Position numbers and translations under genes: made by a program | Notes under the pieces: model-generated | What the model was told of the DNA's origin: nothing | Databases searched by the model: none | Seen by the model: the letters and a program-made list of their open reading frames with translations, nothing else | Source: JBCDCY01 sp039180875 | GTDB lineage: Bacteria; Pseudomonadota; Alphaproteobacteria; Rhodobacterales; Rhodobacteraceae | Direction: 5' to 3' | DNA length: 64,000 nucleotides | NCBI GenBank assembly: GCA_039180875.1 | Contig: JBCDCY010000014.1 | Location: 44,888 to 108,887 of the forward strand | Shown: positions 6,303 to 15,846 of the stretch, one piece after another | Position numbering within the stretch: position 1 is the first letter of the stretch | How the letters are laid out: each line of letters opens with the position of its first letter

Positions 6303-8444
6303 CTAGCTGATCAGGGCGAGCCATTCCGCCTCGCTCAGCGTCTCGATGCCGAGCTCCGCCGCCTTCTTGGCCTTGGAGCCGGCGCCGGGGCCCGCCACCA
6401 CCAGATCGGTCTTGGCCGAGACGGAGCCGGAGACCTTGGCCCCCAACGCCTCCGCCCGCACCTTGGCCTCGTCCCGGGTCAGCTCCTCGAGCTTGCCGGT
6501 GAAGACGATGATCTTGCCGGCGATCGGGCTGCCGTCGGCCGCGGGGGCGGCGACGTCATCCACCGTCAGGTGCCGGACGAGGTCGTCGAGGGTGCGGGAG
6601 GCCGCGTCTTCGCGAAAGAAGTCGACCAGCGCCTCTGCCATCACGGCGCCCACCCCATCGATGCTGACGAGCTCGGCCCAGGCCGGGCCCTCGCGGTCAT
6701 CGGCCTCCTCGATCGCCGCGCGAAAGGTCGCCCAGGTGCCGTAGTGGCGGGCGAGCAGCATGGCGGAGCTTTCGCCCACATGGCGGATGCCGAGGGCGAA
6801 GATCAGGCGGTTGAGCGGGATCGTGCGCTTCTCTTCGATCGCGGCGAACAGGTTCTCCGCCGACTTCTCACCCCAACCCATGCGGTCGGCGAGGGGCGCG
6901 TCGGAGCCGGCGCCGTGGCGCTCGTGCAGCGTAAAGATATCGCCCGGCGCGGCGATCCACTCGTCGGCCAGGAACGCCTCCACCTGCTTGGCCCCCAACC
7001 CCTCGATGTCGAAGGCGGCGCGGGAGACGAAGTGCTTCAATTGCTCGAGCCGCTGGGCCGGGCAGATCAATCCGCCGGTGCAGCGGCGCACGGCCTCGCC
7101 CGTCTCGCGCACGGCGAGGGAGCCGCATTCGGGGCAAGTCTCCGGAAACACATAGGCGACGCTGTCCGCGGGCCGGCGGGAGAGGTCGACGTCCTTCACC
7201 TTCGGGATCACGTCGCCGGCGCGGTAGACGCTGACGGTGTCACCCACCCGAATATCGCGCCCGTCCCGGATCGGTGCACCGCGGCTGTCGCGCCCGGCGA
7301 TATAGTCCTCATTGTGCAGCGTGGCGTTCGAGACGACGACGCCGCCGACGGTCACCGGCCGGAGCCGCGCGACGGGGGAGAGGGCGCCGGTGCGGCCCAC
7401 CTGGATCTCGATCGCCTCGAGGATGGTGGAGGCGATCTCCGCCGGGAACTTGTGGGCGATGGCCCAGCGCGGGTTGTTGGAGCGCATGCCGAGCCGGCCC
7501 TGCAGGTCGAGGCGGTCGACCTTGTAGACCACGCCGTCGATGTCGTAGCCGAGGGTGGCGCGCTGCGCCTCGATATGGGCGTAGTGGGCCAGCATCTCCT
7601 CAACGCTTTCGCAGCGGCGCATCTGGTCGTTGGTCGGCAGGCCGAGGGCGGCGAGCCGGGCGACGGCCTCCGTCTGGGTCTCGGCCAAGGGGGCCGACAG
7701 CTCCCCCCAGGCATAGGCGAAGAACCGGAGCGGGCGGGCGGCGGTGATGGCGGCGTCGAGTTGGCGGAGGGAGCCGGCGGCGGCATTGCGCGGATTGGCG
7801 AAGGTCTTCTGCCCGGCCGCCTGCTGGGCCGTGTTCAGGGCGGCGAAGTTCTCGTGGGTCATATAGACCTCGCCCCGCACTTCGAGCACCTCCGGCGCGC
7901 CCGGGGCGAGACGCCGGGGGATGTCGTCGATGGTCGCGGCGTTCTCCGTCACGTTCTCCCCGGTCTCGCCGTCGCCTCTTGTGGCGGCGAGCACCAGGCG
8001 TCCCGCCTCGTAGCGGAGCGAGAGGGAGAGGCCGTCGATCTTCGGCTCGGCGGTATAGGCCACCGGCTCAGCGCTGTTCAGGAAGCGGCGGATGCGGGCA
8101 TCGAACTCGGTCACCGAGGCATCGTCGAAGGCATTGGAAAGCGACAGCATGCGCTGGCGGTGCCGGACCTTGGCGAAGGTCTCCGACGGGGCGGCGCCCA
8201 CGCGGACGCTCGGGCTGTCGGAGCGGACGAGATCGGGAAAGCGCGCCTCGATCGCGGCATTGCGCTGGCGGAGGGCGTCGTAGTCGGCGTCCGAGATCTC
8301 CGGCGCGTCGTTCTGATGATAGGCGATGTCGGCCGCGGCGATCTTTTCAGCCAGCCGCGCAAGCTCATGCTCGGCCGCCGCCGGGTCCAGGGCGTCGACG
8401 TCCGTCAGCGCAGTCTCGCGGGGCTCGGCGGTGGGGTCGGACAC
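6303..8444 (-). CDS. ligA: NAD-dependent DNA ligase LigA
   Basis: Replicative ligase that seals nicks using NAD. The 713-residue protein has domain Ia with YHQNDAPEISDADYD, the adenylation lysine in EPKIDGLS (about residue 130), the OB fold with KFPAE, a four-cysteine zinc finger (CPECGS and CTGGLICPAQ, about residues 430-455), HhH repeats with LGIRHVGES, and a C-terminal BRCT domain with FTGKLEELTRDEA and a terminal W. The start is GTG at 8444, preceded by GGAGG about 10 bases upstream. It forms a transcription unit with recG downstream, a pairing of two repair genes. Confidence 0.96.
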   Translation of the reverse strand: MSDPTAEPRETALTDVDALDPAAAEHELARLAEKIAAADIAYHQNDAPEISDADYDALRQRNAAIEARFPDLVRSDSPSVRVGAAPSETFAKVRHRQRMLSLSNAFDDASVTEFDARIRRFLNSAEPVAYTAEPKIDGLSLSLRYEAGRLVLAATRGDGETGENVTENAATIDDIPRRLAPGAPEVLEVRGEVYMTHENFAALNTAQQAAGQKTFANPRNAAAGSLRQLDAAITAARPLRFFAYAWGELSAPLAETQTEAVARLAALGLPTNDQMRRCESVEEMLAHYAHIEAQRATLGYDIDGVVYKVDRLDLQGRLGMRSNNPRWAIAHKFPAEIASTILEAIEIQVGRTGALSPVARLRPVTVGGVVVSNATLHNEDYIAGRDSRGAPIRDGRDIRVGDTVSVYRAGDVIPKVKDVDLSRRPADSVAYVFPETCPECGSLAVRETGEAVRRCTGGLICPAQRLEQLKHFVSRAAFDIEGLGAKQVEAFLADEWIAAPGDIFTLHERHGAGSDAPLADRMGWGEKSAENLFAAIEEKRTIPLNRLIFALGIRHVGESSAMLLARHYGTWATFRAAIEEADDREGPAWAELVSIDGVGAVMAEALVDFFREDAASRTLDDLVRHLTVDDVAAPAADGSPIAGKIIVFTGKLEELTRDEAKVRAEALGAKVSGSVSAKTDLVVAGPGAGSKAKKAAELGIETLSEAEWLALIS

Positions 8445-8564
8445 GGGGAGCGGGCCTCCATTCGAGAGGCTCCCAGGGATAGGCCTCCGCCGCCCCGCCG
8501 TCCAGCCGAGGCCCCGCCGGATACGGGCCGGGAGAGGTGGGGCGCGCTCCGCTCGTGGGGGAGG

Positions 8565-8598
8565 TCCCGGACAACCGACCTTTGGTCGGTTTCCGGGA
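8565..8598. repeat. 34-bp palindromic repeat, copy 1
   Basis: TCCCGGA-CA-ACCGACC, loop TTT, then GGTCGGT-T-TCCGGGA. Two 7-bp stems are separated by a CA/T internal loop. It is identical to copy 2 at 8739-8772 except for two of the three loop bases. It behaves like an alphaproteobacterial intergenic palindromic unit. Confidence 0.8.
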
Positions 8599-8738
8599 TG
8601 GCGCGTCCGGGCTTGGCCGTTCCTTTGGCAGGGACAGCAGAGCAGAGAATAGAGGTCTCGCGGCGGGTTTGAGCGCCCCTTCGGCCGCGGCAGCTTCGGC
8701 GCGCCGTCGGGTGGGAGTCGCTCTGCACAGGGGAGAGG

Positions 8739-8772
8739 TCCCGGACAACCGACCTCAGGTCGGTTTCCGGGA
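8739..8772. repeat. 34-bp palindromic repeat, copy 2
   Basis: Same arms as the copy at 8565-8598, with loop TCA instead of TTT. Both are in the same orientation and each is preceded by GAGG, so the repeated block is slightly longer than the hairpin. Their starts are 174 bases apart. Confidence 0.8.
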
Positions 8773-8966
8773 CGGTGCGCTGTTGGCTCTTGGATGTGTG
8801 CGCCGAGGAGAAAGGTATGAGTGCGAGGGGGCTGCTTGGTGGGATATGGGTCGCACGCGCCGAGTTGCGATGCTGATCAGCAGCCCGATCCTGCACGCGC
8901 AAGGCTTGAGCGATTGGATGTCGATGCGGCGTCGGGCGCGGGGTTGCGCCCCACCCCGGGGGTCTC

Positions 8967-9689
<723 letters not shown>

Positions 9690-9787
9690 ATCCCTCTCCT
9701 AAAGCGCAGCTTTCCGAAGCCCCTCAGCCCCAGCTAAAGATCATTAGGTTTACCATTCCTTACTCAAAGTGGAAAATGATTAACGAT

Positions 9788-10072
9788 TTACGCTTTCTGG
9801 TTGCGATAACGTTGCATCGAGGTCACGCGGAGGGCCCGCGTACCGTGGCTACGCACGGCCTCGACCCAGGTCGTGAGCTCCTCATCGCTGAGGCCGTACA
9901 TCTCGCACGCCTCCTCCCGCGTCAGCATGCCGCCCTCGACCGCGGCGACTACGATCGCCTTGCGCCGCGCCACCCAGCGCCCGATATCGCGGGGCGGCAG
10001 GTCGCTGCGCGTGACGATCTCCCCATCGGGGCCCGCCACCGCGATCGCCCCCCGGCTTTTGCGCACATACAT
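9788..10072 (-). CDS. sciP: SciP, DUF1153 inhibitor of CtrA
   Basis: In Caulobacter, SciP is a small helix-turn-helix protein that binds DNA and CtrA and blocks CtrA-activated transcription. The 94-residue frame from ATG at 10072 is a classic DUF1153 protein: basic N-terminus MYVRKSRG, then DLPPRDIGRWVARRKAIVV, the turn with GMLTREEACEMYGLS (about residues 48-62), and the C-terminal LRVTSMQRYR. Longer frames extending upstream lack this family character. It stands 98 bases upstream of ctrA in the same direction. It is divergent from mnmA, with about 135 bases between the starts. Confidence 0.9.
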   Translation of the reverse strand: MYVRKSRGAIAVAGPDGEIVTRSDLPPRDIGRWVARRKAIVVAAVEGGMLTREEACEMYGLSDEELTTWVEAVRSHGTRALRVTSMQRYRNQKA

Positions 10073-10207
10073 CGCCGCACGTCCCCGTACTGTGTTTGTT
10101 CCGCCACAAACCTGCCCGGCGGCCTTTAAGCGGCGGTAAAGCCCGGCCTTGCAAGCGCGCGGCATTTGCCGATATCTCCCGGCGAAATCGCGAAGGATTT
10201 GAGGACA

Positions 10208-11356
10208 ATGGCACCGGCTTACGCCATCGCCTGGGACACGCTGCATGGGGATCGGCCGCCGGCCGAGACCCGTGTCGTGGTGGCCATGTCGGGCGGCGTC
10301 GACAGCTCGGTCGTCGCAGCACTGCTCGCGCGGGAGGGCTATGACGTCGTCGGCATCACCCTGCAGCTCTACGATCACGGGGCGGCGCTGGCCAAGAAAG
10401 GCGCCTGCTGCGCCGGCCGCGACATCCACGATGCGAGGCGGGTGGCGGAGACGATGGGCTTTCCGCACTACGTCCTCGACTATGAGAATCGCTTTCGCGA
10501 GGCGGTGATCGACGAGTTCGCCGATGCCTATCTGGCGGGCGCGACGCCGATTCCCTGCATCCGCTGCAATGAGCGGGTGAAGTTCCGCGATCTCTTGGAG
10601 ACGGCCGACGATCTGGGCGCCGACTGGATGGCGACCGGACACTATATCCGCCGCCTCGACGGGCCGGCGGGGCCGGAGCTGCACATGGCCGCCGACCCGG
10701 CGCGGGATCAGAGCTATTTCCTGTTCGCCACCACGCGGGAGCAATTGGCGCGGCTGCGCTTCCCCCTCGGCGATCTCGCCTCGAAGGAGGCGACGCGGGC
10801 GCTGGCGGCGGAGTTCGATCTAGCCGTGGCCGACAAGCCCGACAGCCAGGACATCTGCTTCGTGCCCAACGGCTCCTACTCCGCCGTGATCGAGAAACTG
10901 CGGCCCGGGGCGGCCGAGCCGGGCGAGATCGTGGATCTCTCGGGCCGGGTGCTGGGGCGCCACGAGGGCGTGCTGCATTTCACCATCGGCCAGCGCCGCG
11001 GCCTCGGCATCGGCGGCACGGCGGAGCCGCTTTACGTCGTGCGCCTCGATGCCGAGCGCCGGCAGGTCGTGGTCGGCCCGCGCGACGCGCTCGCCACGCG
11101 GATCGTGCCGGTGCGGGAGATCAACTGGCTCGGCGACGGGGCGTTCGAGGATGCGCCGGCGGACGGCTGGGACGTGGCGGTGAAAGTGCGCTCAACCCGG
11201 CCGCCCCGGCCTGCTCGGGTGCGCCCGCTCAGCCCTACGACGGCCGAGGTCACGCTCTTGTCGGCGGAGGAAGGCGTGGCGCCCGGCCAGGCCTGCGTCT
11301 TCTACGCGGCCGAAGGCACGCGCGTCCTCGGCGGCGGCTGGATCCACCGGGGCTGA
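10208..11356 (+). CDS. mnmA: tRNA-specific 2-thiouridylase MnmA
   Basis: ATP-dependent enzyme that thiolates U34 of Lys, Glu and Gln tRNAs. From ATG at 10208 the protein has 382 residues. It has the PP-loop VAMSGGVDSS (about residues 22-31), the catalytic cysteine in PCIRCNERVKF (about 117), the second cysteine in DSQDICFVPNG (about 217), and the C-terminal FTIGQRRGLGI and VVVGPRD blocks. A TTG 14 codons upstream keeps the frame, but the ATG has AAGGA 10 bases before it and is preferred. It is divergent from sciP and followed by a convergent unknown gene 6 bases away. Confidence 0.94.
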   Translation: MAPAYAIAWDTLHGDRPPAETRVVVAMSGGVDSSVVAALLAREGYDVVGITLQLYDHGAALAKKGACCAGRDIHDARRVAETMGFPHYVLDYENRFREAVIDEFADAYLAGATPIPCIRCNERVKFRDLLETADDLGADWMATGHYIRRLDGPAGPELHMAADPARDQSYFLFATTREQLARLRFPLGDLASKEATRALAAEFDLAVADKPDSQDICFVPNGSYSAVIEKLRPGAAEPGEIVDLSGRVLGRHEGVLHFTIGQRRGLGIGGTAEPLYVVRLDAERRQVVVGPRDALATRIVPVREINWLGDGAFEDAPADGWDVAVKVRSTRPPRPARVRPLSPTTAEVTLLSAEEGVAPGQACVFYAAEGTRVLGGGWIHRG

Positions 11357-11362
11357 GGCGGC

Positions 11363-12508
11363 TCAGAAGCCCGGTAGCCAGAGCTCCATGCGTCCCTCGG
11401 GCAGGTCGCGATAGCGCCCGACGAGGGAGATCACCTGGATCGTGACGTCGACGCCTTCGGCCGCGAGCGCGGCTGAGGCGGCCTTGGCCAAGGTCTCGGC
11501 ACAGGGGCGCTGGCTTTCGTAATAGTAGCGGACATCGCCGGCGGTCTTGGCGTCCGGCTGGCTGTCGAGGGCAGTGACCCGCCAGCTCCAGCTGGCAAGC
11601 CGGCGGGCAACGAACTGGGCACCCTGAGCTGGCCCGGCGTGCTGGACATAGACGATGTCCGCACAGGTGGCCCGCACCGGCTCCGGCGGGGCGATTTCGA
11701 TGACCGGCTGGGGCTCGACGACCGGCTCCGGCGGGTTGGGCCGAAGCGGCCTTGGGGTGCTGCCGCCGCCGTGCCGCTCATCCGGCTCCTCGGCGGGCGT
11801 TGGCGGGTCCGCGGGATCGGGGATGTAGCTGGCGAGGGAGAGCCGGACGGCCTCGGCCTGATCCTCTGCCGCCTGCTCCTCGACCCAGCGGGCATGGGCA
11901 ATACGGCAGCGGTTCTCGGCGAAGACGTCGATGGCCAGCCTGCATTCCCGCGCGGTGGTCACGCGCGCCCAGAGACCGGGCGCGGTCTTTAGCCGAGCGC
12001 AGGTGGGATCTTCCTCTGGTCCTTCCCCGGCCGGCTGGGTCTGGGCGACGATCAGCGCCTCGGCCTGGTCCCGGGCGGCGGCGAGTACCTCCTGCGGCCG
12101 CAACCCCGCCTCGGCGATCAGCACGGCCACCTCGGCGCCCACCGCGTCGCGGCTGTCGTTGACGACAGAGAGCGGCGGCGCCCCTGCGGCGCGGGAGATC
12201 TGGGCGCGCTCCCCGATCCCCTGCTCCCCGATCAGATAGCCAAGCGCGGCGCAGTAGGCCCGTCGTGGGAAGGTCGCCTCTAACTCGTTGATGGCGTTGA
12301 AGGGGTCGGCGCGGTAGCGCGGGGCGAAGTCGGTGCTCCGCACGTAGGTCACGGCATCTCGGTTGATCTCGATCTGGGTGTTCTCGTGCTCGGTCAGACT
12401 GAACCAGAGCGCGGTCGCCGCGGCGATGGCGGTCACCAGCACTTGCCAGCGGCTGATGATCGTCCAAAGCGTCACCCGCTCCGGCGCCTTCGGTTCCTCG
12501 TCGACCAT
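11363..12508 (-). CDS. Membrane-anchored protein of unknown function
   Basis: A 381-residue protein read from ATG at 12508, where a GGGAGGA ribosome binding site sits just upstream. A longer frame exists but would run into the promoter of the divergent gene. One transmembrane segment (about residues 20-38, VLVTAIAAATALWFSL) follows a short charged N-terminus. An extracytoplasmic region with several cysteines and a proline-rich linker (PEPVVEPQPVIEIAPPEP, about residues 260-285) leads to a C-terminal domain starting near YVQHAGPAQG. That domain resembles, in pattern only, LytR_C-type domains (hydrophobic strand, AQFVARRL helix, strand). No family is assigned. It is divergent from an unknown coiled-coil membrane protein. 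Confidence 0.6.
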   Translation of the reverse strand: MVDEEPKAPERVTLWTIISRWQVLVTAIAAATALWFSLTEHENTQIEINRDAVTYVRSTDFAPRYRADPFNAINELEATFPRRAYCAALGYLIGEQGIGERAQISRAAGAPPLSVVNDSRDAVGAEVAVLIAEAGLRPQEVLAAARDQAEALIVAQTQPAGEGPEEDPTCARLKTAPGLWARVTTARECRLAIDVFAENRCRIAHARWVEEQAAEDQAEAVRLSLASYIPDPADPPTPAEEPDERHGGGSTPRPLRPNPPEPVVEPQPVIEIAPPEPVRATCADIVYVQHAGPAQGAQFVARRLASWSWRVTALDSQPDAKTAGDVRYYYESQRPCAETLAKAASAALAAEGVDVTIQVISLVGRYRDLPEGRMELWLPGF

Positions 12509-12668
12509 GCCCCCATCCTCCCCGGGCACCCTAGCTCGGCAGTGCGGTCCCCACTGATTGTATAGACGATGCACTCGAGCCGTCGTGTCTGAATGCTCAC
12601 AGTCAGTGCCGGACAACTGATCTAGGCTTTCCGCGCGCTGTTCGGTGGACCGTCGCGGGAGAGCGGCC

Positions 12669-13541
12669 ATGGCACTCAAGGATTTTCAGCATCATCTGCG
12701 TTTTGCAGTCTGGGTCTTGGGCGGCGTCATCGCCGCCACGGCGGGAGTAACGGTCGCCTACCTCGACATTGATCGGCGCATCGACGAGGCGGTCGAGAGC
12801 CAAGCGCTGCTGAGAGCGCAGATCGAGGATCTGCGCGGCGCGGTCAGGACAGCGGAACGCGCCGAGGCACAGGTCGGCAAGCTCGAAGATGCGGTCGCGC
12901 TCATCGCGGATCGCGTCGGCGGGCTGGAAGGAGACCGAGGCGCCAACGCAGAGGAAATCGCCGAACTGAGGGCCGAGTTGACCGGCTATCCCAAGCGGAC
13001 CGACGTGGTCGCGATGCTCGGCGAGGCGCTCGACCGCAGCGAAGAGGAGGCCGGGCGCCTTTACGCCAAGCGCGCTGATTTTGAGGCGCTCCAGGCAGCG
13101 CTCCAGGGCTCGGGCGAGATCGTCTCGTTCGAGGAGATGCAGGCCGAGATCAGCGCCGGCGAGACATGCCTCGACGGGGTCTGGGGCATCAATCGCGTCC
13201 TGGCCGACGCCTCCCAGGCGCTCTTTATGCTGCATCGGAGCAGCACGATGCCGATGGCCAGGGACTCGGCCGACGGCGGCTGGGACAACGAACTTCGCTA
13301 TTTCCAGCGCGACCAGGCGGGGGTGATGCAGCGCCTTCTGGCCGGCGACAGCGTCGAGGCGATGTTTCGCGACACCTTCAAGAACGTCAATCAAGGCTTG
13401 GCCAGCGGCACGGCGGAGGGACGCGCCGCGGCTGAGGAGGAGTTGCGCGATCTCTTCCTGCTGGTCCTCGATGTCTCCATGGCCCGCGCGGTACAGGCGG
13501 CGCAGCGCTGCTCCGACTACGGCATGTTCGCCGCGAAGTAG
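12669..13541 (+). CDS. Membrane-anchored coiled-coil protein of unknown function
   Basis: A 290-residue protein from ATG at 12669 (GGGAG about 8 bases upstream; a GTG eight codons earlier is less likely). A transmembrane segment (about residues 12-32, AVWVLGGVIAATAGVTVAYL) is followed by about 110 residues of heptad-rich coiled coil with DEAVESQALLRAQIEDLRG and NAEEIAELRAEL. The C-terminal half is helical and has two cysteines (ETCLDGVWG and AAQRCSDYG). The topology resembles proteins that hold a coiled coil in the periplasm, but no family is recognised. It shares a 160-base divergent promoter region with the unknown gene at 11363-12508, so the two may work together. Confidence 0.62.
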   Translation: MALKDFQHHLRFAVWVLGGVIAATAGVTVAYLDIDRRIDEAVESQALLRAQIEDLRGAVRTAERAEAQVGKLEDAVALIADRVGGLEGDRGANAEEIAELRAELTGYPKRTDVVAMLGEALDRSEEEAGRLYAKRADFEALQAALQGSGEIVSFEEMQAEISAGETCLDGVWGINRVLADASQALFMLHRSSTMPMARDSADGGWDNELRYFQRDQAGVMQRLLAGDSVEAMFRDTFKNVNQGLASGTAEGRAAAEEELRDLFLLVLDVSMARAVQAAQRCSDYGMFAAK

Positions 13542-13620
13542 CCTTGCGCTGACCGGGATGTGACCCCGGGCGGGCATCGCCCCATGTTAGGTCGAGAGAT
13601 CCGATGTGGGAGACCTTTCG

Positions 13621-14325
13621 ATGCGCCTCATCCTTGCCGCCGTCCTCGCCCTTCTCAGCTATCCGGTTGCTGCCCAGGAGCGGGTGACGTTCCCGGCGGG
13701 CGACGGGCTTGAGGTGACGGCCGATCTCTATCCGGGCGGGCCGGTGACGCTGGTGCTCTTCCACATGGCGGGCGCGAGCCGGGGGGAGTACCGCGAGATC
13801 GCGCCGCGGCTGGTCGCCGCCGGATACACCGTGCTGGCTGTGGACCAGCGGGCCGGCAATGCCTTCGGCGGCGTGGCGAACGAAACGGCCGGCCGGGCCG
13901 GCGGGGCGGAGTTCGCGGACGCGATCCCCGACCTCGAGGCCGCGGTCGCCTTCGCGCGCGACCGGGGCGCGGCGCGGGTCGGCGCCCTCGGCTCCTCCTA
14001 CTCCGCCGCCTTGGTGCTGGTGCTCTCGGGGCGCGATGCGGGCTTCGCTGACGCGGTCATGGCCTTCTCTCCGGGCGAGTATTTCGGCAGCGGCGACTTC
14101 GTGCGGCGCGACGCCAGGGCGATCGCTGTTCCGGTGTTCATCACCGGGGCGGGCAATGAGGGGCGGCAATGGGGCCCGATCGCCGAGGTGATCGACGCGC
14201 CCACCGTGGCCTTCCGCCCCGACGGCTCGGGTCGCCACGGCGCGACCGCGCTGCTCTCGGCCGACGGGGACGCTTATTGGGCCGCGCTCGAGGCGTTCTT
14301 GGCCGAGCACTTGCCAGCCGGCTGA
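13621..14325 (+). CDS. Exported alpha/beta hydrolase
   Basis: A 234-residue protein with a cleavable signal peptide (MRLILAAVLALLSYPVAAQ). The ATG at 13621 is chosen because the hydrophobic core starts there and GGGAG lies about 10 bases upstream; a GTG five codons earlier keeps the frame. The mature part is an alpha/beta hydrolase: an oxyanion-type strand FHMAGASRGEY, the nucleophile elbow GALGSSYSAALV (Ser near residue 126), and a late His in RHGATAL near residue 206. It is shorter than dienelactone hydrolases but of similar fold. The substrate is unknown. It precedes an M20 peptidase by 43 bases in the same direction. Confidence 0.72.
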   Translation: MRLILAAVLALLSYPVAAQERVTFPAGDGLEVTADLYPGGPVTLVLFHMAGASRGEYREIAPRLVAAGYTVLAVDQRAGNAFGGVANETAGRAGGAEFADAIPDLEAAVAFARDRGAARVGALGSSYSAALVLVLSGRDAGFADAVMAFSPGEYFGSGDFVRRDARAIAVPVFITGAGNEGRQWGPIAEVIDAPTVAFRPDGSGRHGATALLSADGDAYWAALEAFLAEHLPAG

Positions 14326-14368
14326 GCCGCCTCTAGCGTCCGGCCGATCAGCCAGGGGGATCCCCACC

Positions 14369-15778
14369 ATGTCCGACAGCGCCGTCGCGCACGACGCCCA
14401 ACTCGACGCCGTGCTCGCCCATCTCGACGCCGATATCGACGCCGCGACCGGGCGCTTGTTCGAGCTTCTGCGGATGCCGTCGATCTCCACCGACAGCGCC
14501 TATGCCGGGGCCTGCAAAGACGCCGCCGACTGGCTGGCCCGCGACCTGTCGGACCTCGGCTTTGAGGCAAGCGTGCGACCCACCACCGGCCATCCGATGG
14601 TCGTCGCGCACGACCCGAACGGCACCGCCGGGCCGCATTGCCTGTTCTACGGCCATTACGACGTGCAACCGGTCGATCCGCTGGAGCTTTGGGACCGCGA
14701 CCCCTTCGATCCGGAGGTGCAGGACGGGCCGGCCGGCAAGGTGATCCGCGCCCGTGGGGCGGCCGACGACAAGGGCCAGCTGATGACCTTCGTGGAGGCC
14801 TGCCGGGCCTGGAAGGCGGTCACGGGCACCCTGCCCCTCCGCCTCTCGTTCCTGTTCGAGGGGGAGGAGGAGTCGGGCTCCCCCTCCCTCGTGCCGTTCC
14901 TCGAGGAGAATGCGGGCGAGCTTCGCGTCGATCTGGCATTGGTCTGCGACACCGGGATGCTGGGGCGGGAGACGCCCGCCATCACCACCATGCTCCGCGG
15001 CCTGATGGGGGAGGAAGTGATCATCACCGGCCCCGACCGCGATCTGCACTCCGGCATGTACGGCGGGGCCGCCCAGAACCCGATCCGCGTCCTCGCCCAA
15101 ATCCTTGCCGGCCTACACGACGGCAACGGGCGGGTGACGCTGCCGGGGTTCTACGACGGGGTGACGGACCTGCCGGCGGCGGTGAAGGCGCAATGGCAGG
15201 CGCTCAACGTCGATCCGGCGGCGATCCTGGGGGCGGTTGGCCTCTCGGTTCCGGCGGGCGAGAAGGGCTATTCGATCATCGAGCAGGTCTGGTCACGCCC
15301 CACGCTGGAGTTCAACGGCATCGCCGGCGGCTATGCCGGCGAAGGCTTCAAGACCGTGCTGCCCTCCAAAGCCTCGACCAAGATCAGTTGCCGCCTGGTG
15401 GGCGACCAGGACCCCCACGCGATCCGCGCCGCCCTGCGGGCCCATGTGGAGGCCCATCTGCCGGCCGACTGCACCGTCGACTACATCAGCCACGGCTCGG
15501 GCAAGGCCACGGTGATGCCGATCGACGACCCGGCCTTCGAGGCGGCGCGCGGCGCGCTTTCGGACGAGTGGCCGATGCCGGCGGCCTATGTCGGCTCCGG
15601 CGGCTCGATTCCGATCGTCGGCCATTTCCGCGAGATCCTCGGCATGGACAGCCTGCTGATCGGCTTTGGCCGGGATGACGACAACCTGCATTCGCCGAAC
15701 GAGAAATACGATCTCGACAGCTTCCAGAAGGGCGCGCGGAGCTGGGCAAGGGTGATCGCGGCCCTCGCCCGGGCCTAG
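14369..15778 (+). CDS. M20 family metallopeptidase (dipeptidase type)
   Basis: Zinc-dependent amidohydrolase of the M20 dipeptidase group (CNDP/PepV-like), 469 residues as usual. The metal-binding and catalytic elements are visible in order: FYGHYDVQPVD (His/Asp, about residues 92-102), GAADDKGQL (about 127-135), FEGEEESGSP (catalytic Glu, about 165-174), CDTGM, the dimerisation-domain DLHSGMYGG (about 228-236), and the late zinc His in NLHSPNEKY. No signal peptide is present. It is likely to cleave short peptides or acylated amino acids. The next gene, an exported peptide-type binding protein, makes a role in peptide use plausible. Confidence 0.9.
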   Translation: MSDSAVAHDAQLDAVLAHLDADIDAATGRLFELLRMPSISTDSAYAGACKDAADWLARDLSDLGFEASVRPTTGHPMVVAHDPNGTAGPHCLFYGHYDVQPVDPLELWDRDPFDPEVQDGPAGKVIRARGAADDKGQLMTFVEACRAWKAVTGTLPLRLSFLFEGEEESGSPSLVPFLEENAGELRVDLALVCDTGMLGRETPAITTMLRGLMGEEVIITGPDRDLHSGMYGGAAQNPIRVLAQILAGLHDGNGRVTLPGFYDGVTDLPAAVKAQWQALNVDPAAILGAVGLSVPAGEKGYSIIEQVWSRPTLEFNGIAGGYAGEGFKTVLPSKASTKISCRLVGDQDPHAIRAALRAHVEAHLPADCTVDYISHGSGKATVMPIDDPAFEAARGALSDEWPMPAAYVGSGGSIPIVGHFREILGMDSLLIGFGRDDDNLHSPNEKYDLDSFQKGARSWARVIAALARA

Positions 15779-15846
15779 CTCCGGTGGCGCGGGCGAGGGC
15801 CTTGGGTGTACGCTCCGCCCGAGCGCGCCCGCTGAAAGGACATGCC

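Larger units (their letters stand above)
8445..8966. other. Intergenic region between ligA and ctrA carrying two palindromic repeats
   Basis: About 520 bases without a gene I can support. Reading frames here are open on both strands only because of the high GC content, and two of them owe their apparent repeats (PDNRPLVGFRDG and PDNRPQVGFRDG) to the DNA palindromes at 8565 and 8739. The right end (about 8941-8966) is GC-rich, with short complementary runs that may help end ctrA transcription. No tRNA or other RNA was recognised. Confidence 0.6.

Noticed and set aside
9690..9787. Possible CtrA box (TTAA-N7-TTAA) upstream of ctrA.
   Set aside because: Only isolated TTAA-like half-sites are present (for example near 9780); no full site with correct spacing was found.
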